Positions 53,717-62,596 are shown, numbered from the stretch's first letter. The stretch is 64,000 bases of DNA from Acidianus manzaensis (GCF_002116695.1 NZ_CP020477.1:2623464-2687463); one strand, 5' to 3'. Notes: generated from the sequence alone by a model not told the origin. A program made the numbers and translations.

Positions 53717-53956
53717 TAAGTAGTGAAGCAAATCTGGCTAAGTCTAGGGGCTTACATTGTTTAATTGAAAGGATAGTCTTCCAAAATTAAAATTATCCAT
53801 TTAACAATGCTATTGCAGTTCCACATATTAATCATATAAGAAGTTGAGATACCATTAATCTAATAGGTCTTTCTGACATACTTTCTCCTTTGTTACGATT
53901 TACTACAAGAAATCGCTTATTTATTAAAGCTAGATATAATTGAGACTGTTATAATG

Positions 53957-54138
53957 TGAAAATTAGTTAATACGCAAAAATTAAACATAAAGAAACTATA
54001 TGCACAAAAAGTTAGTTCATGAAAATCACTACTGACATAGTATTTAATTAGCGTTTATTGTAAGATATATAGAAGATTTCATGAACTACAATTTAACTCT
54101 ATTATTTGTCGATTTTCATGACTTCAATCCAATACACT
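53957..54138. repeat. Larger dispersed element, copy 2 (uninterrupted)
   Basis: Counterpart of 17450-17832 without insertions. It contains an inverted repeat ttagttcatgaaaatc / gatttcatgaactacaa about 90 bases apart. It ends directly before the CRISPR-like repeats. Confidence 0.55.
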
Positions 54139-54140
54139 CG

Positions 54141-54281
54141 TTTTTAGTTTCTTTTTGTAATTACGTTTTGCGTTCATGTGGTGGAGATTTTAACGAATTA
54201 TTTTAGTTTCTTTTCGTTATTACTTAGGATTGCTTTTACTAGTTTTCCTGTGTAGTCATTTTAGTTTCTTTTCGTCATTAC
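54141..54281 (-). CRISPR. Mini CRISPR-like array: three 24-base repeats, two spacers
   Basis: Repeats at 54141-54164, 54200-54223 and 54258-54281 share the core TTTTAGTTTCTTTT.GT.ATTAC; the last two differ at one base. The intervening segments of 35 and 34 bases are unrelated to each other. The unit length and sequence closely resemble a CRISPR repeat I recall from Sulfolobus, Metallosphaera and Acidianus (GTAATAACG.CAAGAAACTAAAAC on the other strand). The direction is given as that of the usual crRNA. The repeats have drifted, and the array may be an orphan or dying one. Type I-D genes lie 3 kb to the right. Confidence 0.65.
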
Positions 54282-54718
54282 TGATCGTTTTGTTTGTCAA
54301 AATTAATGTTGTTTTGCCTATTTATAAAATCAACTCTCCGTTAAGTCAACTAAACTTAACGTTTGACACTAAACGCAAATTGAAATAAAGCCTATTTTCA
54401 AAAAATGTTAAAAATTTTTTAGAGCATACTCAGACTTAACGCCTCTTCTCCTTAGTTAAGACTTAAATACTTAAACATTAAACTGACTATTACGTATTAT
54501 TTTTTACTCTTTTTATTTTCTTTCCTTAAATTTTGTCTTTTTTTATTACGTCTTCATACGGTTAGTCTATACATTACGTAAAAATAGTAATAAAGAAAAA
54601 TTATAAATGAAATTTAGATAAAGTTTATTTAAATTTAAAATAGAAATTGAAATAACTGTAACTGAAATATCTAGCTCACTAAGCAGAATTTTAAGTAAAC
54701 TTAACAGAAAAACACGAG
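54282..54718. other. A+T-rich stretch right of the CRISPR-like repeats
   Basis: No gene is seen. If the array is transcribed leftward, this region would hold its leader; gcctatttataaaatc (about 54317-54332) is a TATA-like candidate. The part from about 54600 precedes the regulator gene's 3' end. Confidence 0.35.
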
Positions 54719-55759
54719 CTATCTTTGATAATTAATACTTTCAATAACCCTTTCAGCTTTCAAAATCATTCTTTCAACATTAAAATCCCACTTCCCATCT
54801 TCAGTAAAATGCTCATAAGGAATAGAAGCAGCAATTCGATACTTATCATTGGCTGGATGAACAGTTATAGAGATCTTATCATTAAATTCATATTCCGCGT
54901 CCTTAATGAAGTCAACGTACTTAAATAATTGACTATTCCAACCTAAGATGTGAGCAACATAATAATTATCTAGAATATGAACATAGTATAAGGTAGGAAT
55001 TCTAGTCAAATACCTTAACGTATTCTCCTTACTAAAAATTACTTGAAGTCTATAATGCGGTCTTACAACAAATGTAGTGTATGATGATATTAATCCTTTT
55101 CCTGCAATATGCTTTTGATAATGATACAGTACATCCTTGAATGAAAATCCAAGAAGAGATGAAAGATCTTTCAAATTTGAGTATGTTCTTTCTTGTTTCT
55201 TTCCTATTATTCTTACGTCATAATAATCTGGCTTAAAATCATCCGTCAAATCAACATTCTGAAATGGTTCTCTTTCCCTAGGAGAAATTCCCTCAAATTC
55301 TTTCGTTTCAAAATTGAACATTGAATAATCTAAAGGATAAATTAATCTGCTTTTTACTTTTCCTAAGTACTCATAATGATAAATAAAATCATTATCAAGC
55401 AAATAATCAAAAATCTTGAAAAAACTTAAACTATTTGAATAAATCATCAAATTAATTGAGGAAGGATTGAAAACATCTCTCAAAGCGAAACCAATCATTC
55501 CATCAAACATTTCATACAATTTCAACAAATCAAATTTCCTTCGAGAATAAATAGTAAAAATGTACTTATCCAATCCCAAAGCTTTCTCATTGAAGAAAGG
55601 AAAAGTCCTGTACTCGTAATTATTCCTCAGATAGCTGATTAATTCTTCAGCATCCTTTATTCCAGATAATAATCCCAAAATTTTTGGGTTTAAATCTCCA
55701 AACCTCTGAATGTAATAGAGGAGTGTAGAAAGTTTGTTCTTCTGAGAAAGTAACTGCAC
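54719..55759 (-). CDS. Predicted regulator with two HTH-plus-sensor units, copy 2
   Basis: A 346-residue protein, inverted copy of 11174-12205. Residues 1-186 are identical to copy 1, including the GTG start and the spacer before it. The remaining part differs at about a third of positions (second HTH: LKDLSSLLGFSFKDVLYHYQ) while keeping the fold. The constant half holds the first HTH-like and sensor-like unit, and the variable half the second. If the variable HTH reads DNA, the two copies share one input but differ in another (inference). The small membrane peptide gene precedes it as in copy 1. Confidence 0.7.
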   Translation of the reverse strand: MQLLSQKNKLSTLLYYIQRFGDLNPKILGLLSGIKDAEELISYLRNNYEYRTFPFFNEKALGLDKYIFTIYSRRKFDLLKLYEMFDGMIGFALRDVFNPSSINLMIYSNSLSFFKIFDYLLDNDFIYHYEYLGKVKSRLIYPLDYSMFNFETKEFEGISPREREPFQNVDLTDDFKPDYYDVRIIGKKQERTYSNLKDLSSLLGFSFKDVLYHYQKHIAGKGLISSYTTFVVRPHYRLQVIFSKENTLRYLTRIPTLYYVHILDNYYVAHILGWNSQLFKYVDFIKDAEYEFNDKISITVHPANDKYRIAASIPYEHFTEDGKWDFNVERMILKAERVIESINYQR

Positions 55760-55819
55760 ACTAAAAAAGAGTAACTTATAATTAAAAACATACCTTAAAT
55801 AAGACTAAAAACTTTTTAT

Positions 55820-55963
55820 TCAATCTCCAGCTCCATCAAAATCAGATACTCCTGCGTGTACTAGTACGTGTGCTATTCCTAATGCTGCTAATGCTAATCC
55901 TGCTATCGCTATACTTAATCTCATTATCATTAAAGTGTTTTGTGGTGTGAGGTTGAACTTCAT
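55820..55963 (-). CDS. Small single-span membrane peptide of the duplicated module, copy 2
   Basis: A 47-residue frame, MKFNLTPQNTLMIMRLSIAI followed by an Ala/Leu-rich span and a tail VSDFDGAGD. It differs from copy 1 by a few residues (Ile to Met, Val to Ile, tail change) and by several silent changes, which supports a real coding gene. The stop lies 60 bases before the regulator's GTG. Confidence 0.75.
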   Translation of the reverse strand: MKFNLTPQNTLMIMRLSIAIAGLALAALGIAHVLVHAGVSDFDGAGD

Positions 55964-56228
55964 TTTTCTTCAAAAATAATTATGGAAGAATTCAACAAAA
56001 ATTTATCTATAAGTTAAGATAAATTATAAAAAATATAGATTTTTGTAATATTAAAATCTTTTAATTCTCCTACGCGTTATTACGCGTTATTCGGCTGTTA
56101 AATTAAAAACTTTTTATTAGGACCAACGTATTTTATTGTGTATTATGGAAAATTAAGCTTATATAGAATGATATCTGCATTTTTTATTCTAGTTAATTCC
56201 ATTGAATAGAATATAATCTTCTTTTTTG

Positions 56229-56311
56229 TAGCGTGTATACCATTTAAATACTTAACGCTTATTCTACGATTGTCTGATCTAGAGAATTGCCTCAATTTTC
56301 AGATACACAAA
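56229..56311 (-). repeat. Short interspersed element, copy 23
   Basis: TAGCGTGTATACCATTTAAA ... TTTTCAGATACACAAAG; the terminal CTA is missing. Confidence 0.65.
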
Positions 56312-56350
56312 GAAAGCTCATATTTCATAAAAATATTATCTCATTTCTAA

Positions 56351-56453
56351 TAGATTGTGGACCATCTGAAAATCAAGATTATTCTCTTTATTAGAATTAT
56401 TCATAGAATCGTCTAGTTTTCAAATTCTCGTTAATTCCATTGCATGCACACTA
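56351..56453 (+). repeat. Short interspersed element, copy 24
   Basis: TAGATTGTGGACCATCTG ... GCATGCACACTA, longer than usual near its right end; flanks catttctaa and cattagata agree at 6 of 9 bases. Confidence 0.65.
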
Positions 56454-56506
56454 CATTAGATAATTGGAGATACTGAAAATAATTTTTTAAGTATTAAATA
56501 AAAAAT

Positions 56507-56854
56507 TTACATGTATTTCATGAACTTGAATGGGTCTTTCTTCGGCATTATTTTTTCCAATTTCTGGTTAGAAACGAAATAAATGATATCTGAGAATACT
56601 GATTTCTCCAACTGGATAGGATAAACCTCACATCTTAAGGACGTATTTATCACTTTTCTTATTATAATACTTAAGGGAACTATTGTAGATTCTATATATC
56701 CTTGAGATGTTTTAACTGCAAAATTTGCCGTAAATATGAATACTAAGTAATTTCCTATCTGTAATGAAGGAGCAATTTCAAATGATCTTACTTTTTCTTG
56801 TGGCACTATAATGACGTGTAATTTAGGATTTTTCATCTCTATTCCATCTATCAC
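56507..56854 (-). CDS. Hypothetical protein, 115 residues
   Basis: A small, probably soluble beta-rich protein (NPKLHVIIVPQEKVRSFEIA ... LEKIMPKKDPFKF). The frame starts at GTG 56854; an ATG six codons in (MKNPKLHV, 56836) fits the TATA-like agtatataataat better. I see no family motif. It lies downstream of the type I-D operon on the same strand but 390 bases away, so co-transcription is uncertain. Confidence 0.5.
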   Translation of the reverse strand: MIDGIEMKNPKLHVIIVPQEKVRSFEIAPSLQIGNYLVFIFTANFAVKTSQGYIESTIVPLSIIIRKVINTSLRCEVYPIQLEKSVFSDIIYFVSNQKLEKIMPKKDPFKFMKYM

Positions 56855-57038
56855 ATTATATTATTATATACTTCCTCCCTAATAAAGCTTATACCAAATT
56901 TTAACGTCGTTCTATTTTCTCGTATCCGTCAAATATCTAGTAGAAATTTTACGTTTAAATGATAATACTAATATTATAAACCTTTTCCCTTTATCAATGT
57001 ACACTGGTAATGCTGATTCGTAAGTCAGACGAGGTCAG

Positions 57039-57215
57039 TCATTCTTCTTTCATCTTCCCACTCTCTTGGTTCAAAGCATGATTTTTAATTAAGATTAAGT
57101 AAGACCCTTCTAATTCTTTTAGTTCCGCCTAGTCTTTAGGGAATCTGAAGTAATCGCCTACTGACGGTTTTAGTTTAATGTTAACTTTAGGTATGTTTTT
57201 CCAATTAATTTTCAT
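57039..57215 (-). pseudogene. Short frame with an internal TAG, downstream of csc1
   Basis: ATG 57215 opens MKINWKNIPKVNIKLKPSVG, reaches TAG at 57129-57131 (codon 29), and continues in the same frame as AELKELEGSYLILIKNHALN to a TGA at 57039. Protein-like character on both sides of one stop suggests a recently broken gene at the end of the cas operon. The family is unknown. Confidence 0.4.
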
Positions 57216-57245
57216 GACTTCTTCAAACAGTCTCAATTAGTTGGA

Positions 57246-58031
57246 TTACAATGGAAGAGTTATACTAACGCGTTTGTTTTCAATTTCTCCTTTTATTTTT
57301 AAGCATTTGTCAGTTATTGCCCAACCTATTTTTCCCTCTTTTAGCGAGGAAGTTTCAAGAACCTTTGCAAAATTTTTTATCTCATATCCAAATTTTTCAG
57401 TATCTATATCATTTACTGGTATTGAGCTAGCACATTCCTCTGTACTTTCCTTTATGTCTTTTATTTCCACCTCATTATAGTAAATTTGCAGAATCCCCCA
57501 TCTTTTCTTTCCTATTCTTATCCACCTAGGTAATTTTGACTTAGGATAATCGTCTGAAGTTACTATGTAAGTCATAAACCTTGAACCTGGCGAAAAAGCT
57601 GAGTAACTAGTTAATCTAGGGAAAACGTTTTTTGTAGGTTTTCTGGTTGGTAATGCATAACTCCACGATTCTGATGATAGTAAAAATGAATTAACTATAA
57701 TTTTTTTAGGAACTAGCGGAAAAGAGTATAGTGATTGCTCCTCTTTTTTAGCAAATTTTTCTATTTCTCTTTTCACCGTAGTATACCGAAGAAGAGAGTT
57801 TCCCCCAGATTTTTTACCTTTTAATTCGTAATCAGCCTTATGTAAAGAGGGAATTACGAAGTAAGCCTCTGAAGGCATTCCTAGCAGTCCGTACATTACA
57901 GGATAATTGTGAATGTAAGGTGATGGAGTTATGTAAGAACCCATCGACGAATAAGAAGTTATCATAGGTTTTACCTCTGTAGAAAAAATAAGAAATCCTT
58001 CTAAAGTAAGCTCAGCTTCATATATTTTCAT
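57246..58031 (-). CDS. csc1: Type I-D CRISPR effector subunit Csc1 (Cas5-like)
   Basis: A 261-residue protein overlapping the csc2 gene by 4 bases. It begins with a beta strand (MKIYEAELTLEGFLIFSTEV), as Cas5-type RAMP proteins do, and contains FVIPSLHKADYELKGKKSGG and PRWIRIGKKRWGILQIYY, features matching Csc1. Csc1 caps the 5' end of crRNA in the type I-D Cascade. The identity rests on moderate motif similarity and strongly on its position after cas10d and csc2. It ends the recognisable operon; no cas3 or cas6 follows on this side. Confidence 0.8.
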   Translation of the reverse strand: MKIYEAELTLEGFLIFSTEVKPMITSYSSMGSYITPSPYIHNYPVMYGLLGMPSEAYFVIPSLHKADYELKGKKSGGNSLLRYTTVKREIEKFAKKEEQSLYSFPLVPKKIIVNSFLLSSESWSYALPTRKPTKNVFPRLTSYSAFSPGSRFMTYIVTSDDYPKSKLPRWIRIGKKRWGILQIYYNEVEIKDIKESTEECASSIPVNDIDTEKFGYEIKNFAKVLETSSLKEGKIGWAITDKCLKIKGEIENKRVSITLPL

Positions 58032-59074
58032 TTTTTCTCCCTAACGAATAATTCTATTGCTTTTCTGAAGTTCACTCCATTTATCCAGGCTTCTTTTACA
58101 ACGTCGTGAGATATTGTGCCATTCACAGTTAACTCATCTAATACTTCCTCGGCAATATCCTCAGAAGTTACTAGTACGTGATTTTTCTTAAATCTGTCCA
58201 AGTAGGAGTTAATCCTTTTATTTATTTCGTCTAAATTGTTTAATCCTTCTATTTCTGCTCTTCTATGCAAGTCATATCCTGAGGAAACTTCAAATGATGA
58301 AAATATTATTGCCGGTATGTGTACAGATATTTTTCCGAAATCGCTAGTTACTGCACCTATTCTGCTAGTAGATGCTAATGAGTAAAGTGACAGTAAGAAC
58401 TCTGCTGGACTTACGTCTTTCATTACTACTTTTCCTACGAATATTGTACCTTCTCTAACTAAAGATAATCTGAACAATCCTCCAGTTCTTTCTCCTTGTA
58501 CGAACGTTGTTTTAGTTACTTCATCTACCACATTAAAAGTTCTGACTACTACGCTTTTTTGTTCAGGTTCCGTAGCTATGTGTAAGTCTCCTTCTATCCT
58601 ACTCTTTAAGTTAAATGATCCTTCCTTTACCGCAAAACCAAATTCCATACAATTAGGACATTCTCCACATAACCCTCCCATTCTTTCTTCTTTGTTCGTG
58701 GAGGAGAACGGTCTTAAAGAGCAATCCCAATCGTCATTTTTACCTCTTATTTTGTTTATTTCCTCTTTATGGTCTGCATAGTCTCTTCTCAGTAATTCTA
58801 ACATTTTCCTTCTTACGCTCGAAGCCAATTTTTCGTGAAGTATTATAGGATATTTCTTATCTCCTATAGTAGCTAATGTTATATCCTCTCCTCCTTCATG
58901 CCTTATTATTAATTCTCCTTCTGCCTGTATCGTTACAAATACGTTAATTACTCTTCCTCTTGGTACTGCGTTTTCTTTTTTAACATCTGATAAGTCAGCA
59001 AAAAATGGAGATATTTTTTCCTTTTCTATTCCTAATATTTTTTCAATTTTTTCATTTAAGCTCATTTTTATCAT
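58028..59074 (-). CDS. csc2: Type I-D CRISPR backbone subunit Csc2 (Cas7-like)
   Basis: A 348-residue Cas7-family protein. Typical Csc2 features include PRGRVINVFVTIQAEGELII at about 39-58, the cysteine cluster GGLCGECPNCMEFGF (Cys 136, 139 and 142), SRIGAVTSDFGKISVHIP and the thumb-like GERTGGLFRL segment. Csc2 forms the helical backbone along the crRNA. The frame start at 59074 overlaps the end of cas10d by 23 bases; an ATG three codons in (MSLNEKIEK) overlaps by 14. It is flanked by cas10d and csc1 with overlaps on both sides. Confidence 0.88.
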   Translation of the reverse strand: MIKMSLNEKIEKILGIEKEKISPFFADLSDVKKENAVPRGRVINVFVTIQAEGELIIRHEGGEDITLATIGDKKYPIILHEKLASSVRRKMLELLRRDYADHKEEINKIRGKNDDWDCSLRPFSSTNKEERMGGLCGECPNCMEFGFAVKEGSFNLKSRIEGDLHIATEPEQKSVVVRTFNVVDEVTKTTFVQGERTGGLFRLSLVREGTIFVGKVVMKDVSPAEFLLSLYSLASTSRIGAVTSDFGKISVHIPAIIFSSFEVSSGYDLHRRAEIEGLNNLDEINKRINSYLDRFKKNHVLVTSEDIAEEVLDELTVNGTISHDVVKEAWINGVNFRKAIELFVREKK

Positions 59075-59444
59075 CTATTGTTTTATATAAGATATACAAC
59101 CAATTTATTATTGCGTTTGAAATTGATATAGCCAGAGACCTATCGCTCTGCTTTTCTATATCATATAAAACAGAGAAAACATCATTTAACTTATAATACA
59201 TGGTCTTCTTTTTATCATCAGTGAACACTTTTTCAGACAATTTATGTTCCAAGGTAGAGAAAGACGCACCGATAGCAATTCCTATTCTATCCTCTTTTGA
59301 TAAGTTAATGGGAGACGTTTTGAAAAACATATCAATGCCATCCCTTAGAAATCCTATTACATCATCCTTTGATTTAGCTTGTCTATTCATTTCTTTTAGA
59401 TTTGCTGCTATTGAATACAAACTATTTTTTAACGTTTCTCCCAT
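59052..59444 (-). CDS. Predicted internal gene for the type I-D small subunit (Cas11d)
   Basis: In type I-D systems the small subunit is translated from an internal start in the 3' part of cas10d. Here Met718 (ATG at 59444, MGETLKNSLYSIAANLKEMN) opens a helical 130-residue C-terminal segment of the right size. The bases before it contain aggtaaggt, a weak Shine-Dalgarno-like run. The start is a prediction. Confidence 0.4.
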   Translation of the reverse strand: MGETLKNSLYSIAANLKEMNRQAKSKDDVIGFLRDGIDMFFKTSPINLSKEDRIGIAIGASFSTLEHKLSEKVFTDDKKKTMYYKLNDVFSVLYDIEKQSDRSLAISISNAIINWLYILYKTIDDKNELK

Positions 59445-61595
59445 TTTAGATACCTTACCTAGAGTAAAATTTAAAAAATATGAACGAGGAGATATATAAC
59501 TGAAAAACTTGTTATCTTCTTCCAAATTAGTTCCTATGCCAAAAGCTAACACAGACAAAGAAGGATCTACAGAACCAAACAAATCCATCTCGCTAGCCAT
59601 TTCGTTTATACAATTATCATCTCTTTCGCATACTCCAATCTTTTCATAATAAGATAAAAGGAGAAGCAAAGTCTTGTAATTAATATTCTCCTCTTTTTCT
59701 CTATTCTCCAATTTAGTCCAAGTATAATTAAATTCTGAAGAAAAGTCAATACTCCTACTTTCCTCTGGAATATCTAGTATGATAGAAGAAACCTTTACTG
59801 GAGCAGATAAGTAAGATATAGAAATTAAAGGAGCATAAGGCAAAATCTTATTAAAAGTAGTCTTATCCAACCTAGTAATTATCTTCAATTTAGGAGCAAC
59901 ATCAGAAGCCTTTATTATCACTTTTGACGATAAGCAATCAACTATACTCTTCTTATTACTTGATTCGTTAAAATCTCCACCACATGAACGCATAACATCC
60001 AAATAACTTGAATTTGATGTAATCTTTCTAGTCACATCAGCTATTTTAGCAGGGTTAAAATCCAAGATTTTAAGTAAAGAAACCGGAATACCAGGATAAA
60101 ACGACACAATAAAATAAGGAGGCTGTATCTTATTTTTCAACTGTGACGCTTCATAATTACATATTTTACATATGTGCAAATCATCCCTTATCCTATCAAT
60201 CTCATCCAATGCAGTTTCCCTAGGAATGAAAATCTCAGTCTTTCCAGAAAGCAATTCAGCAAACTGCTTAAAACGAACTGGCTCCTTATCGTAAATAGAA
60301 GCACCACAAACCACACAATAATCATAAGGCTTTTCCCTAACTTCTGGCAAATCATCTTGAACATAACCAGAAAAAGACTTCTTAACAAAAGAAAGCAAAG
60401 TCAAATCCGTAGTCTTAGCTGAAGAATACTTTTCCCTTATAATACTCTTAACTTTCTCCAACAAAGGAATAGGATCATCAATCTCCTCCATGTAACGTGG
60501 AAACTTTTCTTTAATCCCTAGCCGTTCCCTGACGTAATCCTTATCCGAAGAAGAGAACTTCTCCATAAAATACATTAAAACACCATAAGGTATATCATTC
60601 TTATACTTTTCAATAATCTCCTCAGCAACTTTAACTTTCAGTTCAGGCGGTAAAAGGCCAACTTGATCTTCAAAGTAAGAACATAACTTAGAAGGTAGAA
60701 AAGCATTAACTTGCTTAGGTTTTCCTTCTTTGTATAAGGCTGACTTCCTAGAATTAGGATCATTCAGCTTCTCGAAAGACTCTTTTTTTAAGCATTCTTC
60801 TATTTTATCCTTTACTTCACCAATCCCCTCTTCCTTTCCTTCCATCAACTTTTCCAAAGTATTATATATAGAAAGAAGAGATATTGGAGGAGACTCTTTT
60901 TTAGTTAAATAAACAAAACCATCAGGATAAGAAATTAAAGGAACACCATTACTCAACTTAATTATCTCATCAGAAGCTAATAAAGTAAATAATCTAGGAG
61001 TAGAAGAAATATATTTCAAATCCAAACCATAAGAATTCAAAGCTCTTATAGCGTCAGTATAAGACTCCTTATATTTCACTATATCATTAGCACTCCTTAT
61101 ATCACTCATTAACATATCAGCCAATTTAACAGAAACCCAGATAGGCAAATGAACATTGTCCGGCAAAGTTCCTTTAGCAAATAACGATAGAAAATGCAAA
61201 GCTTGATTATCGTCAAATTTCAAAGCTCTAGCAATTTCCCTTACCCTATCCTCCTTATTCTCCAATTTATTCCACGCATAAAGAAAACCTACATAAAAAC
61301 ATAATTCCTTAAAATCCTTATTATAAGCTTTTTCTAACGGAGCAAAAGCAGAAGGATCAACATCATAAATGCTCTTGCATATATCCATGGATAAAGTACC
61401 AACTGAAACAGCATGAAAAACGTGAGATTGAGGAGACTTAGCCTCTCTAACTCCATCCTCAAAATTTAAAGAAGATAAAGTATTTTCTATAGCAGGAGTT
61501 TCATTCTTTTTTTCTGTAGTAGTTTCATTCATTCGTTTAATCCATTCATCATAACTAATAAAACGAATTTTTTCACCGATCTTGTTTATATTCAT
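59052..61595 (-). CDS. cas10d: Type I-D CRISPR large subunit Cas10d (Csc3)
   Basis: An 847-residue protein. The N-terminal region (SPQSHVFHAVSVGTLSMDI, residues 54-72) is where Cas10d carries its HD-nuclease helices. Only scattered His residues remain, and the usual His-Asp pair is not visible around YVGFLYAWNKLE (101-112). A zinc-binding pair, CVVC (427-430) and CKIC (476-479), is present as in Cas10 proteins. The palm-domain GGDD is absent, as usual for Cas10d. The C-terminal ~130 residues are helical and probably double as the small subunit. It lies one 43-residue gene into the operon. Csc2 and csc1 follow. Confidence 0.87.
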   Translation of the reverse strand: MNINKIGEKIRFISYDEWIKRMNETTTEKKNETPAIENTLSSLNFEDGVREAKSPQSHVFHAVSVGTLSMDICKSIYDVDPSAFAPLEKAYNKDFKELCFYVGFLYAWNKLENKEDRVREIARALKFDDNQALHFLSLFAKGTLPDNVHLPIWVSVKLADMLMSDIRSANDIVKYKESYTDAIRALNSYGLDLKYISSTPRLFTLLASDEIIKLSNGVPLISYPDGFVYLTKKESPPISLLSIYNTLEKLMEGKEEGIGEVKDKIEECLKKESFEKLNDPNSRKSALYKEGKPKQVNAFLPSKLCSYFEDQVGLLPPELKVKVAEEIIEKYKNDIPYGVLMYFMEKFSSSDKDYVRERLGIKEKFPRYMEEIDDPIPLLEKVKSIIREKYSSAKTTDLTLLSFVKKSFSGYVQDDLPEVREKPYDYCVVCGASIYDKEPVRFKQFAELLSGKTEIFIPRETALDEIDRIRDDLHICKICNYEASQLKNKIQPPYFIVSFYPGIPVSLLKILDFNPAKIADVTRKITSNSSYLDVMRSCGGDFNESSNKKSIVDCLSSKVIIKASDVAPKLKIITRLDKTTFNKILPYAPLISISYLSAPVKVSSIILDIPEESRSIDFSSEFNYTWTKLENREKEENINYKTLLLLLSYYEKIGVCERDDNCINEMASEMDLFGSVDPSLSVLAFGIGTNLEEDNKFFSYISPRSYFLNFTLGKVSKMGETLKNSLYSIAANLKEMNRQAKSKDDVIGFLRDGIDMFFKTSPINLSKEDRIGIAIGASFSTLEHKLSEKVFTDDKKKTMYYKLNDVFSVLYDIEKQSDRSLAISISNAIINWLYILYKTIDDKNELK

Positions 61596-61601
61596 TTTAA
61601 C

Positions 61602-61733
61602 TTACCCTATTTTTCCAAATACATTAAGCCCATTAGAAGGATCCTTAGTTCTTAAAATTTGATCGCGATCATTAACATATTTTATCATAGGAATAATCTC
61701 ATTTTCTTGCTCTATCATGTTATCTTTTTCCAT
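61602..61733 (-). CDS. 43-residue leader gene of the type I-D operon
   Basis: ATG 61733 opens MEKDNMIEQENEIIPMIKYV and ends ...LNVFGKIG at a TAA six bases before the cas10d start. A TATA-like ttttaaac lies about 25 bases upstream, so this would be the first cistron of a leaderless transcript. It is acidic at the N-terminus. I do not know a matching Cas protein. It may be a small regulator or effector component, or the 5' scrap of a longer gene. Confidence 0.5.
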   Translation of the reverse strand: MEKDNMIEQENEIIPMIKYVNDRDQILRTKDPSNGLNVFGKIG

Positions 61734-61847
61734 ACGATATTCTCTCAATATTAGTTTAAAAGCTTTTTCACACCCTTTTACTAATCGTTAACATTTTCAC
61801 GTTAATGTGGAAAAAGACTTATATATTTGCAGGCTTATGTAAAAAGT
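61734..61847. promoter_or_regulatory. Divergent promoter of the type I-D operon and csa3
   Basis: On the right strand gacttatatatttgc (about 61816-61830) lies ~25 bases before the csa3 ATG at 61848. On the left strand ttttaaac (about 61754-61761) lies ~25 bases before 61733. Csa3 could act here. Confidence 0.6.
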
Positions 61848-62498
61848 ATGAAAGTTTTAGTATTATCTTTGGGCTTTACTGTCGAGTACCTAGTTAGAAT
61901 AATTTCCACCAGAGGAACCTCTGACGTAGAAAAAATAATAATCTTTACCTCATTTGGAGAAGACCCTTTAAGCAGAAAAAGAGCAGAAGATACAATAAAC
62001 TACGCAAAAGACTACCTCTCCAAAGCTGGATTAAATTACGAAATTAAAGCTTTAGATATCTCCAAATCATTTCTAAACGTAGTACTACAAATAGCAGAAA
62101 CACTAAAAAAATACAACGAAATGGAAATTTACATATTAGGCGGAATGAGACTATTCGCACTATCACTATACTACTACGGACTAGTAGCAAAAAGCTTAAA
62201 CAAAAACGTGAAAGTAATACTTTACACAGAAGACATGAGCCTAATCGGAGAACTACCACTAACAATTCCAGAAAAATTAAAAGATGAAGAAATAAAAATA
62301 CTTAAAGTGATAGAAAACCAAAAAAGCTTAAAAGACATAGCAAAATCATTAAACAAATCCATATCAACCATATCAAAACAAATGGATTCATTAGAAGAAA
62401 ACAAACTAGTAGAATGCCAAAAAATAGGAAACTTAAAACAATGCAAAATAACAGAACTAGGAAAAATCTTACTACAACTAGAGGACAAAAACGTATAA
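61848..62498 (+). CDS. csa3: Csa3-type CRISPR regulator (CARF plus winged helix)
   Basis: From ATG 61848 (MKVLVLSLGFTVEYLVRIIS) the protein is 216 residues. The N-terminal ~130 residues form a CARF Rossmann-like domain (KIIIFTSFGEDPLSRKRAED; EIYILGGMRLFALSLYYYGL, the latter with the family GGxR-like loop). The C-terminal part is a MarR/ArsR-type winged helix (LKDIAKSLNKSISTISKQMD). Csa3 proteins sense cyclic oligoadenylates and control adaptation or interference genes. An in-frame TTG at 61827 would place the start inside the TATA-proximal region and is rejected. It is divergent from the effector operon, suggesting direct control of it. Confidence 0.88.
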   Translation: MKVLVLSLGFTVEYLVRIISTRGTSDVEKIIIFTSFGEDPLSRKRAEDTINYAKDYLSKAGLNYEIKALDISKSFLNVVLQIAETLKKYNEMEIYILGGMRLFALSLYYYGLVAKSLNKNVKVILYTEDMSLIGELPLTIPEKLKDEEIKILKVIENQKSLKDIAKSLNKSISTISKQMDSLEENKLVECQKIGNLKQCKITELGKILLQLEDKNV

Positions 62499-62507
62499 AT
62501 TCCACCA

Positions 62508-62596
62508 TAGTTTGTGAAGTATTTGAAAATTAAGATTTTTCTCTAAATCAGAACCTCTCGTAAAACCAACGTAAAGTATTCAGATTACACACACTA
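62508..62596 (+). repeat. Short interspersed element, copy 25
   Basis: TAGTTTGTGAAGTATTTGAA ... TTACACACACTA, lying between csa3 and csx1; flanks not clearly duplicated. Confidence 0.8.

Larger units (their letters stand above)
55964..56506. other. Intergenic region with two interspersed elements
   Basis: It holds the promoter side of the duplicated module, a TACGCGTTAT direct repeat near 56080-56098, and elements at 56229 and 56351. No gene is seen. Confidence 0.4.
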
